This document shows positions 7,481-16,611 of a stretch of DNA of 44,841 bases, one piece after another. The number at the start of each line of letters is the position of its first letter. Position 1 is the first letter of the stretch. The stretch is from the NCBI RefSeq assembly GCF_008042275.1, contig NZ_RDBK01000043.1, positions 3,821,922 to 3,866,762 of the forward strand. Reading direction: 5' to 3'. The translations under genes and the position numbers were made by a program. This DNA comes from Streptomyces sp. OR43. Its GTDB lineage: Bacteria > Actinomycetota > Actinomycetes > Streptomycetales > Streptomycetaceae. The notes beneath the pieces were generated by a model. That model was given only the letters and a program-made list of their open reading frames with translations. It was not told the origin of the DNA and searched no databases.

Positions 7481-8989
7481 GTGACCGGCCTGACCGCCTT
7501 CCCGATGCCCTTTCACACCACCCGTTCCCGGTCGTCCCAATCGCCCCGGACACTCCGGGAACTGCAGATAACGCAGTGCAGCGCACACATCCGGGCGAAG
7601 CCGGACTGGTTCGACAAGAGGAACGACGCCGGCATCGTCGCCAGGTGGACGCGGGAGGCGGTCGCGCAGGGACTCACCGAAGCAGAGGTCGCCTACGTCC
7701 TGGCCGAACTGGCGCATTACGCGGCCCTGCGGGACGGACGGACCGGCATCGAGGTGTCCGCAGTCGACGGGGTGTGGCAGTCGGACAGACTGGTCGACGA
7801 CAAGCTCGGATCCCGGCTGCGCGAGGCCGTCCGGGTTCTGGAACAGGTCCCGGAAGCCGACCTGGACTGGCATCCGGGTTCCGACGGCCAGGTCCTGGAT
7901 CTGGTTCATCCCTCACTGTTCTGCCTGGTGAGAGAGGTGAGCGGTGCACCCGACCGGGCCTGGCACAACCCGACGAACCGCTATGCGCAGTACGAGTTCT
8001 CGGACACGTTCCAGTGGCTGCCCACGGATGTCGACATGAGTGCGGACGGCGATGTCTCGTTCCGTTCGTACGTCAACAACGTGCATCCCGAGAATCATCA
8101 TGAACTCGCCGCCGTCCTGCCCGACTTGTTCGCGCGGGTCCGCCCTCTCTTCGAGAAGGTGCTCACCGACCTGCGTCATCCACGGCCCCTGCGGATCGAG
8201 GTCGATCCCTACGGGTGGTACGACTCGGAGCCGGAGTACCCGGACGAATCCTCCTTCGCCGATGACGCGGCGTACGCGGAAGCCGTCGAGACCTGGGAGG
8301 AGGCCTACGACGCCTGGTGCGAGAACCGCCGCCCGGCCGTTCCGGACGCCCCGGCCTTCGTCGCGCCCCAGTTGCCCGACGAGGAGTCCGCGGTCGACCT
8401 GCGCGGCCGTCGTCTCCAGGTCATCGTGAAGCTCGCCACGCTCCATCTCACCCCGGACAAGCCCGAGTACACCGGCGGTTCCTGGCATGTGGAGGGCATG
8501 CTGAACGAGCGGATCGTATCGACCGCCCTCTACTACTGGGACAGCGAGAACATCACCGAAAGCCGGCTGAGCTTCCGGACCGCACTCGACGAACCGGATT
8601 ACGAGCAGAGCGACCACACCGGTATGCGGGAGGTCTACGGCCTGGAGAACGAAGGCGCGCTGAACCAGACGCTGGGATCGGCATCGACACCGGCGGGACG
8701 CTGTCTGGCGTTCCCGAACGTCCTGCAGCACCGCGTCGGATCGTTCCGTCTCGTGGACCCCGCCCGCCCGGGACACCGCAAGATTCTCGCGTTCTTCCTG
8801 GTCGACCCGTCGGAGCGGATCGTTTCGACCTCCGATGTGCCGCCGCAGCAACCGTGGGCCGAGACCTCGACCATGACGCTCGAACAGGCCAAGGGCTTCC
8901 GCGAACAGCTCATGCGGGAACGCAAGTTCTTCGTCGACGAGAACAACGAGCAGCTCTACGAGCGGGAGTTCTCCCTCTGCGAGCACTGA
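7481..8989 (+). CDS. DUF4246 protein, 2-oxoglutarate/Fe(II) oxygenase-like
   Basis: 502 residues from the GTG at 7481, preceded by CGGAGGAAC. The sequence matches the DUF4246 family, known mostly from fungi and some actinomycetes and related to 2-oxoglutarate/Fe(II) oxygenases. GGSWHVEGML supplies an H-x-E pair and LQHRVGSFRL a later His, consistent with the metal triad. Substrate unknown. The last 34 bases overlap the convergent C39-like gene (8956-10074), so the two 3' ends are antisense to each other. Confidence 0.8.
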   Translation: MTGLTAFPMPFHTTRSRSSQSPRTLRELQITQCSAHIRAKPDWFDKRNDAGIVARWTREAVAQGLTEAEVAYVLAELAHYAALRDGRTGIEVSAVDGVWQSDRLVDDKLGSRLREAVRVLEQVPEADLDWHPGSDGQVLDLVHPSLFCLVREVSGAPDRAWHNPTNRYAQYEFSDTFQWLPTDVDMSADGDVSFRSYVNNVHPENHHELAAVLPDLFARVRPLFEKVLTDLRHPRPLRIEVDPYGWYDSEPEYPDESSFADDAAYAEAVETWEEAYDAWCENRRPAVPDAPAFVAPQLPDEESAVDLRGRRLQVIVKLATLHLTPDKPEYTGGSWHVEGMLNERIVSTALYYWDSENITESRLSFRTALDEPDYEQSDHTGMREVYGLENEGALNQTLGSASTPAGRCLAFPNVLQHRVGSFRLVDPARPGHRKILAFFLVDPSERIVSTSDVPPQQPWAETSTMTLEQAKGFREQLMRERKFFVDENNEQLYEREFSLCEH

Positions 8990-10074
8990 ACCACACCGTT
9001 CCGCTCCGGGTGGCCGAGGGTCACGGCCCCCCGGAAGCGGTCCGGCGACAGGGTGGACATCGCGTCGAGTGACGTGTCGGGGACCGGCAGGAGGTGGGCG
9101 TCGACCCAGGTGTCCCCCGTCGCAGCGTTGGCCCAGGGATCCTCGATCACGACAGCTCCGGGTACGACACCGTGGCAGACCACCCAGTGCGGCACGTCGA
9201 ACCCCTGCATGGCGGCGAGCGAGAGCAGGAGCAGTACGTGCTCCCCCCGGCCGATCGCGTCCCGGATCGCCGTCATGGAGAGGTGGCCGGGGTCGATGGG
9301 GACACTGGTGCGTGCGGCGTCCGTACGCGACGCGCGCTGGAGCAGGGCACGCCATTCCTGTTCCTTCTCCGGGTGATGGTCGATCAGGACGGGCCGTTCC
9401 GTGTCGAGGTGGACCTCGACGGGGGTCGACGGCCAGGCCCGGCGCACGGCGACGCCGAGTCCGACGGGTTCGCAGGCGGGGAAGTTGTTCGCGTCTCGCC
9501 ACAGCGTCAGCTCCGCCTGGCGGTCGAGGGCCTCTCGCGGCAGCCTTCCCGCGTGCGCCTGCGCGACCAGGGCGGTGACGGCGCCGCACGTGAAGTGGGT
9601 GGTCTGCCCGTAGTACGGGGGCTCGGCGACCACGCCGTCGCTCAGCCAGCGGACGTAACCGGAAACGGGTCCGTCCGCACCCTCCGACTGCGTGAGCGGA
9701 GGGCTCAGGGCGGCGAAGCCGGCGGCAGCGGCGTCCTCGGGGTCTGCCGTCCAGCCCTCCCACTTGACCTGCGCGAGCTCACGTTCGCGTGCGTGGGCAA
9801 CGACTGCCGCGACGGCCTCCCGCACATCACCGACGGCATCGACGATCTTCAGATAGGCGGTGTTCGGGCGTGCCGTCACGAGCGCGGCAGCGGTCCACTC
9901 CTCACCGTCGTCGCTGGGAACGGCGACGATATGAGGGGCGTGGCCCGAGCGGTCGGCCGTCTGCCAGCGCTCCGGCACCCGGTGGTCTCCCAGCCGCCTC
10001 GACAGGGCCGGCCACGCGTCGGGCACGAACGGGACGATGAGGCTCTTCACGGATGTTTCGCGCGGGGACGGCAT
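8956..10074 (-). CDS. C39-like papain-fold protein in the siderophore uptake locus
   Basis: 372 residues. The ATG at 10074 follows AGGAGC. The N-terminal 145 residues resemble a GNAT-like or lead-in domain. The C-terminal half is a Peptidase_C39-like fold: QTTHFTCGA gives Cys163, PHWVVCHG gives His296 and IEDPW gives Asp312, a plausible catalytic triad. There is no signal peptide, so it should be cytoplasmic. It is the last gene of the minus-strand siderophore transport cluster, 98 bases after the permease. That position suggests handling of the imported ligand or a peptide siderophore, an inference from context only. Confidence 0.72.
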   Translation of the reverse strand: MPSPRETSVKSLIVPFVPDAWPALSRRLGDHRVPERWQTADRSGHAPHIVAVPSDDGEEWTAAALVTARPNTAYLKIVDAVGDVREAVAAVVAHARERELAQVKWEGWTADPEDAAAAGFAALSPPLTQSEGADGPVSGYVRWLSDGVVAEPPYYGQTTHFTCGAVTALVAQAHAGRLPREALDRQAELTLWRDANNFPACEPVGLGVAVRRAWPSTPVEVHLDTERPVLIDHHPEKEQEWRALLQRASRTDAARTSVPIDPGHLSMTAIRDAIGRGEHVLLLLSLAAMQGFDVPHWVVCHGVVPGAVVIEDPWANAATGDTWVDAHLLPVPDTSLDAMSTLSPDRFRGAVTLGHPERNGVVQCSQRENSRS

Positions 10075-10172
10075 TCCGGTGCTCCTGGCGGGACGGCGGG
10101 GAAGGGAGGGGAAAGGGAGAGCAGGGGGCGTTCACGGCGGGTGCGCGGCTGGCGCGGGCCCGCCGCCCGGTG

Positions 10173-12275
10173 TCATGTGCGGGACTGCCGGAGCACCCAC
10201 ACGAAGTACGGGGCACCGACCAGCGCGATCATGAGACCCGCCGGCACCTGGGACGGGGCGACGACGGTGCGGCCGAGGGCGTCGGCCACGCAGACCAGGA
10301 GTCCGCCGAGGAGCATCGCGACCGGGATCGACCGTCCGTGCCGGGCGCCTACCAGTGACCGGGCAAGGTGCGGGGCGACGAGCCCCACGAAGCCGACGAC
10401 GCCGACGGCGGCCACGCTGAGTGCCGCGAGCACCGCGGCGATCGCCAGCGCGGCGAAGCGCACACGTACCGGCCTGATGCCGACGATGCGCGGGGTGTCC
10501 TCGTCGACGGCGAGCAGGTCCAGCCGGTCGCGCAGGGCGAGCAGGACGGGGAGTGCGAGCGCCAGGGCCACCGCGACGGGTACGACGTCGGGGAACGTGC
10601 GCCCGTAGGTCGTACCGGAGAGCCAGGTGAAGATCCGGGGCGTGTTCCACGGGTCGGCGCGCAGCAGGAGGAAGGTGGTGAGCGCGCTGAGGCCGTACCC
10701 GCAGCCGATCCCGATCAGTACGAACCGGTCGGGCAGGAAGCCGCCGCGCCAGGACAGCAGGGCGATCAGTCCGAACGTGGCGAGCCCCGTCACGACGGCG
10801 GCCCCGATGAGCAGCGGACGGCCGCCGGGCAGCCCCGACGTGACGATGGCCACGGCGCCGAGGCCGGCGCCCGCCGTGATGCCCAGCACACCGGGTTCCG
10901 CCAGCGGGTTGCGTACCGCGCCCTGTACGACGCAGCCGGCCAGGCCGAGTGCCGCACCGGCGAGGATCGCGGCGACCACGCGCGGGACGCGGTCGTCGAG
11001 CGCCTGTCCGATCAGGTCGGGGGCGGCACCTTGGACCCAGAGCGCGATGTCGCCGGTCCGCAGCCAGAGGGATCCGGCCAGGACGGCCACGACGGCTGCC
11101 ACGACGAGGAGTGCCGCGGCGGCGGACAGGACGAGGAGGTAGGCGCGGCGCGACCGCGCGGCGACCCGCGCACGCGGTGGCTGCCGGAGCCCTCCCGTGT
11201 CACGGAGACGGAGCGCGAGGACCACGATCACGACGGAGCCGAGCAGCGCGGTCGGCACACCGGTGGGAATGGAGGCTGCCCCGTCGGCGCCCTGAATCGC
11301 ACGCAGGGTCGCATCGGCGAGCAGGATGAGCAGCGCGCCCAGCAGCCCGGCCGCGGGCACCAGGAAGAGGTGGCGGCGCAGCGCCCTGGCCCGTCCGGCG
11401 ATCAGCCGGGCGAACACGGGGGCACCGAGGCCGAGGAAGGCGATCGGGCCCGCGAGAGTCACCGCCGTGCTGGTCAGAACGACCGCGCAGATCACGGCGA
11501 TCACCCGGGTGGCCCGGATCGGCACGCCGAGGGTGGACGCGGTGTCGTCGCCGAGGTTCATCACGTCGAGCCGCCGGGACAGCGCGAGGGCGACGCACAG
11601 CACCACGGCCACGACGGGGAGGGCGCGTACCGACGCGTCGATGTTCATCTGGGCGAGCGACCCGCTCCCCCAGGCGAACAGACCGGTGGTGTTCTCCTTG
11701 AACAGGATGAGGATCATCGCGGTCGCCGAGTCCAGGGCCATCGCGATCGCCGACCCGGCGAGGATAAGACGGGTGCCCGAGGTGCCCGCGGCCCGGCCCG
11801 CGAGGAGCAGCACGAGGGCCGCGGCGGCCAGGCCGCCGGCGAAGGCGACGGCGCCCGACGCCCAGAGGGGGACGGTGAGACCGAAGGCGGCGACGAGCGA
11901 GAGCGTGAAGTAGGACCCGGCGGTCGCCGCGAGGGTGTCGGGGGAGGCGAGCGTGTTCTGCGTGACGGACTGCAGCAGCGCACCGGCCGCTCCGAGGGCG
12001 AAGCCCACCGCCACACCCGCGAGCAGGCGCGGCAGGCGTGAGCCGATGAGGATCTCACCGACCGGCGCTCCGCCGGTGTTCTCCCGTTCCCCGGTGACGT
12101 ACCTCAGCAGGTCGCCGACGCCGACCTCCGATGTTCCCTGCGTCAGGTGCCACAGGCCCACCAGGACGGTCAGCACGAACAGGGCTGCCAGGACGGCCGC
12201 CCCGGTGGGACCGCCGCCGCGCTCGGCGCGCGGCAGCGCTTCCCTCCGGGACACCGTTGTCTGTGAGGTGCTCAC
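10173..12275 (-). CDS. Fused double FecCD siderophore ABC permease
   Basis: 700 residues: two FecCD permease domains in one chain (residues about 30-350 and 370-700), each with about 10 membrane spans, an arrangement like FhuB. Each half carries the conserved FLGLxAP motif before the coupling helix (AFLGLGAPVFARL and GFVGLVAPHLARS). The GTG at 12275 lies 4 bases after the binding-protein stop, so translation is probably coupled. It moves a ferric-siderophore complex across the membrane with the ATPase at 13642 and lipoprotein at 12280. Confidence 0.93.
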   Translation of the reverse strand: MSTSQTTVSRREALPRAERGGGPTGAAVLAALFVLTVLVGLWHLTQGTSEVGVGDLLRYVTGERENTGGAPVGEILIGSRLPRLLAGVAVGFALGAAGALLQSVTQNTLASPDTLAATAGSYFTLSLVAAFGLTVPLWASGAVAFAGGLAAAALVLLLAGRAAGTSGTRLILAGSAIAMALDSATAMILILFKENTTGLFAWGSGSLAQMNIDASVRALPVVAVVLCVALALSRRLDVMNLGDDTASTLGVPIRATRVIAVICAVVLTSTAVTLAGPIAFLGLGAPVFARLIAGRARALRRHLFLVPAAGLLGALLILLADATLRAIQGADGAASIPTGVPTALLGSVVIVVLALRLRDTGGLRQPPRARVAARSRRAYLLVLSAAAALLVVAAVVAVLAGSLWLRTGDIALWVQGAAPDLIGQALDDRVPRVVAAILAGAALGLAGCVVQGAVRNPLAEPGVLGITAGAGLGAVAIVTSGLPGGRPLLIGAAVVTGLATFGLIALLSWRGGFLPDRFVLIGIGCGYGLSALTTFLLLRADPWNTPRIFTWLSGTTYGRTFPDVVPVAVALALALPVLLALRDRLDLLAVDEDTPRIVGIRPVRVRFAALAIAAVLAALSVAAVGVVGFVGLVAPHLARSLVGARHGRSIPVAMLLGGLLVCVADALGRTVVAPSQVPAGLMIALVGAPYFVWVLRQSRT

Positions 12276-12279
12276 TTGC

Positions 12280-13347
12280 TCACTTCTTGTCGAGTACGTC
12301 GACGTAGGCGTCGATCGCCTGCTCGCAGGAGAGCGGGCCGCCTGCGCCCCACACACCCGACGGGAACGCGTGCGCGCGGCCTTCCTTGACGGCCGGGATG
12401 GTCTTCCAGAGCGGGTTCTTCGCCAGCGCGGCGACGTACCCGCCGGCCCCTTCGTCATTGGCGTAGAAGAAGTTGGCGTCGCCCACCGCGGTGAGTCCCT
12501 CGACGTCGGTCTGCGCGAGACCGTAGGAGGGGTCGACGCCTCCGTCGCCGTGCGCCTTGTTGACGTCGTCGGTCCATACGGGGTTCATGCCGAGCTCTTC
12601 ACCGATCTGGGTGAACAGGGCGCCCTTGCCGTAGGGACGGACGGTGAGGTTGCCGCCCTCCAGCCATCCGTCGAAGAACAGGAAGTCGTCCGTCGGCAGA
12701 TCGGCGTCGGTGACCTGCTGCTTCGCCGTCGCGAGGTGCGCGTCGAACTCCTTGAGCACCTGGTCGGCGCGCTCGGTGCGCCCCGTCGCCTCGCCGATCA
12801 TGCTGAACACGTTCTTCATGTTCCCGATCGGGTCCTTCGGGTCCGCCCCCAGCGTGGCCATCACGGGGACGCCTCGCTTCTCCAGCTTCACGAGGGTCTC
12901 GTCGTCGGCCTTGAACGCCTCCACGACGATGAGGTCGGGCTTCGTCGCGTAGAGGGTGTCGAGGTCGGGCTCCTCACGGGTGCCGATGTCCGTCACTCCG
13001 CCGGGCAGCTTCTCCGCACTGACCCAGGTGCTGTATCCCTTGGCGTCGGAGACCGCGGTGGGGGTGACGCACAGGGTCAGCGCGTCCTCGACCTGCTGCC
13101 ACTCCAGGACGGCGATCCGCTTGGCGGGCTTGTCCAGCTTGACCTGCCGGCCGACACCGTCCGTGAAGGAGACCGGCTTCGTCGAGGTGGCCGTGGTGTC
13201 GTCGGCGCAGCTCGCCGACGCGGGCGCCGCACTGGCGCTGCTGCCGGCGGCGTCGGTCCTGTCGGCGGACGTCGTGCCGCAAGCCGTTGCGGCGAGGACG
13301 ACGAGTCCCGCGGAGGCTGACGCCGCGAGGCGATGGGCACGGTTCAT
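12280..13347 (-). CDS. Siderophore-binding lipoprotein of ABC importer
   Basis: 355 residues. The signal peptide ends in the lipobox LAATAC (lipidated Cys23). A Ser/Ala-rich linker precedes a FecB/PeriplBP_2-type domain: the strand RIAVLEWQQVEDAL, then DLDTLYATKPDLIVVE, a long connecting helix, and a C-terminal lobe ending in AIDAYVDVLDKK. It should capture an iron(III)-siderophore outside the membrane and deliver it to the fused permease. The ligand cannot be named from the sequence. The ATG has AGAGGAA upstream. Confidence 0.9.
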   Translation of the reverse strand: MNRAHRLAASASAGLVVLAATACGTTSADRTDAAGSSASAAPASASCADDTTATSTKPVSFTDGVGRQVKLDKPAKRIAVLEWQQVEDALTLCVTPTAVSDAKGYSTWVSAEKLPGGVTDIGTREEPDLDTLYATKPDLIVVEAFKADDETLVKLEKRGVPVMATLGADPKDPIGNMKNVFSMIGEATGRTERADQVLKEFDAHLATAKQQVTDADLPTDDFLFFDGWLEGGNLTVRPYGKGALFTQIGEELGMNPVWTDDVNKAHGDGGVDPSYGLAQTDVEGLTAVGDANFFYANDEGAGGYVAALAKNPLWKTIPAVKEGRAHAFPSGVWGAGGPLSCEQAIDAYVDVLDKK

Positions 13348-13553
13348 GAACGTTCCTCTTTCTTACGATGAGGTGCGGCGGCGGATGGTGCGCCACCGCG
13401 AGTGAGGGCGGGGGGGGTGTGGTCCGGCCGCCCCGGGCGAGTTGGCGTCGGGCTGATTCACGCGGCCGGGGCCGGCCTTTCCGGACGCGACGGCCCGGGC
13501 GGCTCGGGAGGCTCGGAAGACTCGGCCGAGGCCAGGCCCGTGTTCCCGGGCAG

Positions 13554-13650
13554 GGACGGGCCGGTGGATGCGGACAGAGCCGGGCCGCTCATTTCAGGCA
13601 GGCGCAGGCCGGTGGATTCAAGCGGGGACAGGCTGGTGGATTCAGACGGG
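13554..13650. repeat. Degenerate tandem repeat, period about 24 bp
   Basis: Three to four imperfect units of the form GGGACNGGCCGGTGGATTC-AGNCGG in the 294-base gap between the ATPase and lipoprotein genes, reaching the ATPase stop. On the minus strand one frame reads as an eight-residue Ser/Thr/Leu/Pro/Gly repeat, but there is no start signal to support a gene. Confidence 0.5.
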
Positions 13651-14505
13651 ATGGCGTCCGATCGGATCGATACGGAGACGGCCCGTACGGGGGTCGGTGC
13701 CGACCTCGACACGGATGTCGTAGACCTCGCCGATGTTCTGCGCGGTGAGGACATCGGCCGGTGCTCCCACCGCGTGCACACGGCCGGAGCGCATCAGGAC
13801 CAACGTGTCCGCGACGCGTGACGCGTGGTCGAGGTCGTGCAGCACGACGCCGACGGCGATGCCGTGCTTCTCCACGAGATCACGCACCAGGTCGAGGGTC
13901 TCGATCTGGTAGCGCAGGTCCAGGTGGTTGGTCGGTTCGTCGAGCAGCACGACGCCGGTGTCCTGGGCCAGGCAGGCCGCGAGCCAGACTCGCTGCATCT
14001 CACCGCCGGAGAGCTCCCCGACCGGCCGCTCGGCCATGTCCCGTACGCCGGTGACGCCCATGGCGCGGTCGACGGCGCTCCGGTCCTCGGCCGTCAGTCC
14101 GGCGAAGCCACGCCGGTACGGGTGGCGTCCGAAGGCCACGACCTCCGTGACCGTCAGCCCTTGGGGCGCGGGCCTCGACTGGGAGAACAGCGTGACCTCG
14201 CGGGCGAACCGGCGGGCGCTCAGCAGTGAGGTGTCGCGCGCGTCCGCTCCGCCGGGGGCGCCGAGCGTCATCCGGCCGCCGTCCACCCGGTGCAGGCGTG
14301 CGAGTGCGCGCAGCACCGTGGACTTCCCGCTGCCGTTGGGCCCCACCAGAGCGGTCGCACGGCCGGGTTCCAGGGCGATGGAGACGCCGTGGACGACCGG
14401 CTCGCAGCCGTAGCTCAGCACCAGGTCGTGCCCGTTGAGCGCGGCCACCGGGGTGTCGGGGCCGGCCGCGGGGGCGGTGGCTTGCCGGAAGGGGCTTGTG
14501 AACAT
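13642..14505 (-). CDS. Siderophore ABC importer ATPase
   Basis: 287 residues of the FecE/FhuC type. Walker A is GPNGSGKST, the Q-loop lies around TLFSQSRP, the signature is LSGGEMQRV, Walker B is GVVLLDEPTNHLD and the switch His is in VVLHDLDHA. It energises the fused permease. It heads the minus-strand transport set, with the lipoprotein gene 294 bases downstream. An iron-box-like element lies in its upstream region at 14621-14634. Confidence 0.93.
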   Translation of the reverse strand: MFTSPFRQATAPAAGPDTPVAALNGHDLVLSYGCEPVVHGVSIALEPGRATALVGPNGSGKSTVLRALARLHRVDGGRMTLGAPGGADARDTSLLSARRFAREVTLFSQSRPAPQGLTVTEVVAFGRHPYRRGFAGLTAEDRSAVDRAMGVTGVRDMAERPVGELSGGEMQRVWLAACLAQDTGVVLLDEPTNHLDLRYQIETLDLVRDLVEKHGIAVGVVLHDLDHASRVADTLVLMRSGRVHAVGAPADVLTAQNIGEVYDIRVEVGTDPRTGRLRIDPIGRHPV

Positions 14506-14710
14506 CGATGCGTCCGGAGTTTCGAAGGGGCGAGGACTGCGGCACCCTCCGTCCGGTCTTCACGAGCCGGACAGCGAACTCTTCCGCGTACGGGCAGCAC
14601 CGTTCGCGGCAAGCAACAACTAAGGGTTACCTAACTCCGAGAAGGTTATATTCCGCTTGCCGTGTCGACAACCAGGTGTTCTGGACACGCGATACGGGAT
14701 TCCGGACATT
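14506..14710. other. Upstream region of the siderophore ATPase gene
   Basis: A 205-base gap. It holds the DmdR/IdeR-like dyad at 14621-14634 and a locally AT-rich stretch (14616-14655) unusual for this window, consistent with a promoter read leftward into the siderophore genes. Confidence 0.5.
14621..14634. promoter_or_regulatory. Candidate iron box (DmdR1/IdeR-like)
   Basis: TAAGGGTTACCTAA (reverse TTAGGTAACCCTTA) resembles a shortened form of the actinobacterial iron box TTAGGTTAGGCTNACCTAA. It lies upstream of a siderophore uptake ATPase, where iron control is expected. The match is partial. Confidence 0.42.
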
Positions 14711-15556
14711 TCACGAGGAGATGTCGGCGGCCGCGTCGAAGAAGGCGCCCGGCGTCGTACCCATGACGCGGCGGAAAGCGGCGATGAAGGAGCTGGGTTG
14801 CGCGTAGCCCAGCTCCTCGGAAACCGTCATCACATCGACACCCTCGGAGAGGAGCATCAGGGCCCGATGGACCCGCAGCATCTGCCGCCACTGGGCGAAG
14901 GAGAGACCGGTCGCCCGGCGGAACGCGCGGGTGACCGTGCGTTCGCTGGCCCCCAGCTGCCGGGCCCACTCCTCCAGTGAGCGGGCGTCGGCAGGATCGT
15001 CCAGCAGGGCTTCGGCTATCGCGTCGATCCGGGGGTCACCCGGCAGTTGCAAGGTGAACTGGCGCGCCGACGGCTGGATCACGTCGAACACCACCGACTC
15101 GGCCCGCGCCCTGGCCGCTGCGTCGAGATCCGTGCGGGACAAGTGGGCAAGCAGGGACTCGAGCAACGGCGTCATGTCGATCGCCTTCGGCTCCGCGAAC
15201 GCGAACGGCGTGCGGTCAGGGGCGAAGAGGGCGTCGTGGAACTCCGCACCGGCCGTCGCCCGGCCCCCGTGAACCACTCCCGCGGGCATCCACAGCCCGT
15301 TGCCCTCGACCACGGTGAAGATGCGGTCCCCCACATGGGACGTCAGCGTTCCCCCGCGTACCCAGACGAGTTCGTGCAGAGGATGTGCGTGCGGCTCCCA
15401 CTCCGTGGGAACGCGCGGAATCCGGAATCCGGCGCTGATGGCGAAGGGGCCCGCTCCTTGTTCCGAAGGCTCCGGGGCCGGGACCCTGCGCACCACGGTG
15501 CCCGCCTCGCGCCGCCACATCCCGGGCATCGCTTCACCACAGGACGACCGGACCAT
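14711..15556 (-). CDS. AraC-family transcriptional regulator
   Basis: 281 residues. An N-terminal cupin-like sensing domain (PHAHPLHELVWVRGG, residues about 55-130) is followed by two AraC helix-turn-helix motifs in the last 100 residues (LEEWARQLGASERTVTRAF and MTVSEELGYAQPSSFIAAFRRVMGTTP in separate segments). It lies just upstream of and in line with the siderophore ATPase. It probably activates that locus, possibly with the siderophore as co-inducer as known for other AraC regulators of iron uptake. Confidence 0.87.
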   Translation of the reverse strand: MVRSSCGEAMPGMWRREAGTVVRRVPAPEPSEQGAGPFAISAGFRIPRVPTEWEPHAHPLHELVWVRGGTLTSHVGDRIFTVVEGNGLWMPAGVVHGGRATAGAEFHDALFAPDRTPFAFAEPKAIDMTPLLESLLAHLSRTDLDAAARARAESVVFDVIQPSARQFTLQLPGDPRIDAIAEALLDDPADARSLEEWARQLGASERTVTRAFRRATGLSFAQWRQMLRVHRALMLLSEGVDVMTVSEELGYAQPSSFIAAFRRVMGTTPGAFFDAAADISS

Positions 15557-15649
15557 GCGGCCGAGTCTATCCCCGGCCCGTGGTCCCTCCCCGGCCCGCG
15601 ACGCCCTGCGGGCCCGGCGGAAGCGGCCGTCCGGACGTCGCGTACGCCC

Positions 15650-16255
15650 TCATCGGCGATGGACACTGACGGCATAACCGCCGCCCGCGTAGGGGTCGGC
15701 ATCCCAGGTGGCGAACCGGTCGACGAGAGTGAGGCCGGCCGCGGCACACCCGTCGTCGTAGTCCGCCAGCGTGAGGCCGGGCGGCACCGGCAGGTGGGCT
15801 TCGTCCAGACCGAAGCCCGCGACCAGCAGGCCACCCGGACGCAGTGCCGCGGACAGGCGCTCCACCACCGCCCTCTCGGTGCCGGGGGCCAGCAACGGGA
15901 AGATATTGCCCGCGGCGACGACAAGGTCGAAGCCCCCGGCGATGCCCAGCGAGTCCGGCTCGAAGCCGGCCAGATCAGCGTGGAACCAGGGCAGTCCGGG
16001 CGCCTGCTGACGCGCCACGGCCAGCATCGACGCGTCAAGATCCACCCCGACGCAGTCGTACCCGAGTTCCGCGAGCCGGATCATGACGCGTCCGGTACCG
16101 CACCCGGCGTCCAGCACCCGCGCCCCGACGGGCACGAGAGCGGCACAGAACCGCGCCTCACCGTGCACGTTCTTGCCGCTACGGGCCAGGGCCGCGAATC
16201 GTGCGGCGTAGTCCTCCCCGGAGGCTTTCCCGGCCATCTCCGACCAACGACTCAT
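15650..16255 (-). CDS. Class I SAM-dependent methyltransferase
   Basis: 201 residues starting at the ATG at 16255. Motif I is VLDAGCGTGR, followed by VGVDLDASML, the acidic motif GGFDLVVAAGNIF and LRPGGLLVAGF. This is the Methyltransf_25/11 small-molecule type. No partner gene suggests a substrate. It is divergent from the GH20 gene. Confidence 0.85.
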   Translation of the reverse strand: MSRWSEMAGKASGEDYAARFAALARSGKNVHGEARFCAALVPVGARVLDAGCGTGRVMIRLAELGYDCVGVDLDASMLAVARQQAPGLPWFHADLAGFEPDSLGIAGGFDLVVAAGNIFPLLAPGTERAVVERLSAALRPGGLLVAGFGLDEAHLPVPPGLTLADYDDGCAAAGLTLVDRFATWDADPYAGGGYAVSVHRR

Positions 16256-16611
16256 GGGGCCAACTATAGGGAGCCGCCCGGCCGCGCGAGGCAGCGGCCG
16301 GAGCCACAGCACCGACGGAGCGGCGAGGGCCCGAGGCCAGGTTCTCCGGCCGCGTGAGCATGGACTCCCAGGCCGGAGTGCTTGGACTTTTGGATGCCGG
16401 CACTCCGGCGCCCGAAGTCCCCACCTGCGTCTTCTGCCGTTCGTCCACGGCCGCGCGGCGGCAGCTCCGATCGAGAGGTCTACACCTCTTGACCGTTGCG
16501 AGGGCGCGCCGCGACCCTGTGGGCACCGCTCCTGGCACGTTCTCGAAGGCTGTCTCCGCCGCTCGGCGCAGGCAACTCACGTCCTTTTCACGCCCATCCC
16601 CGGAGAGATCT
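16256..16611. other. Intergenic region with DasR-like site
   Basis: A 356-base divergent gap between the methyltransferase and the GH20 gene. It contains the dre-like palindrome at 16474-16489. An open frame runs through much of it, but GGAGAG and the Tat-type signal at 16612 favour the later start. Confidence 0.55.
16474..16489. promoter_or_regulatory. DasR-responsive element (dre)-like palindrome
   Basis: AGAGGTCTACACCTCT has symmetric AGAGGT/ACCTCT arms around CTAC. Its core GGTCTACACC agrees with the streptomycete DasR consensus, where GGTCTAGACC and GGTCTACACC variants occur upstream of chitin and N-acetylglucosamine genes. Its location 123 bases before a GH20 hexosaminidase start makes the assignment credible. 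Confidence 0.68.

Noticed and set aside
10368..12041. Plus-strand open frame of 557 codons
   Set aside because: It is antisense to the fused FecCD permease and reads as low-complexity charged residues.
13402..13821. Plus-strand frame in the ATPase-lipoprotein gap
   Set aside because: It consists mainly of the degenerate repeat and the antisense end of the ATPase gene, without a ribosome binding site.
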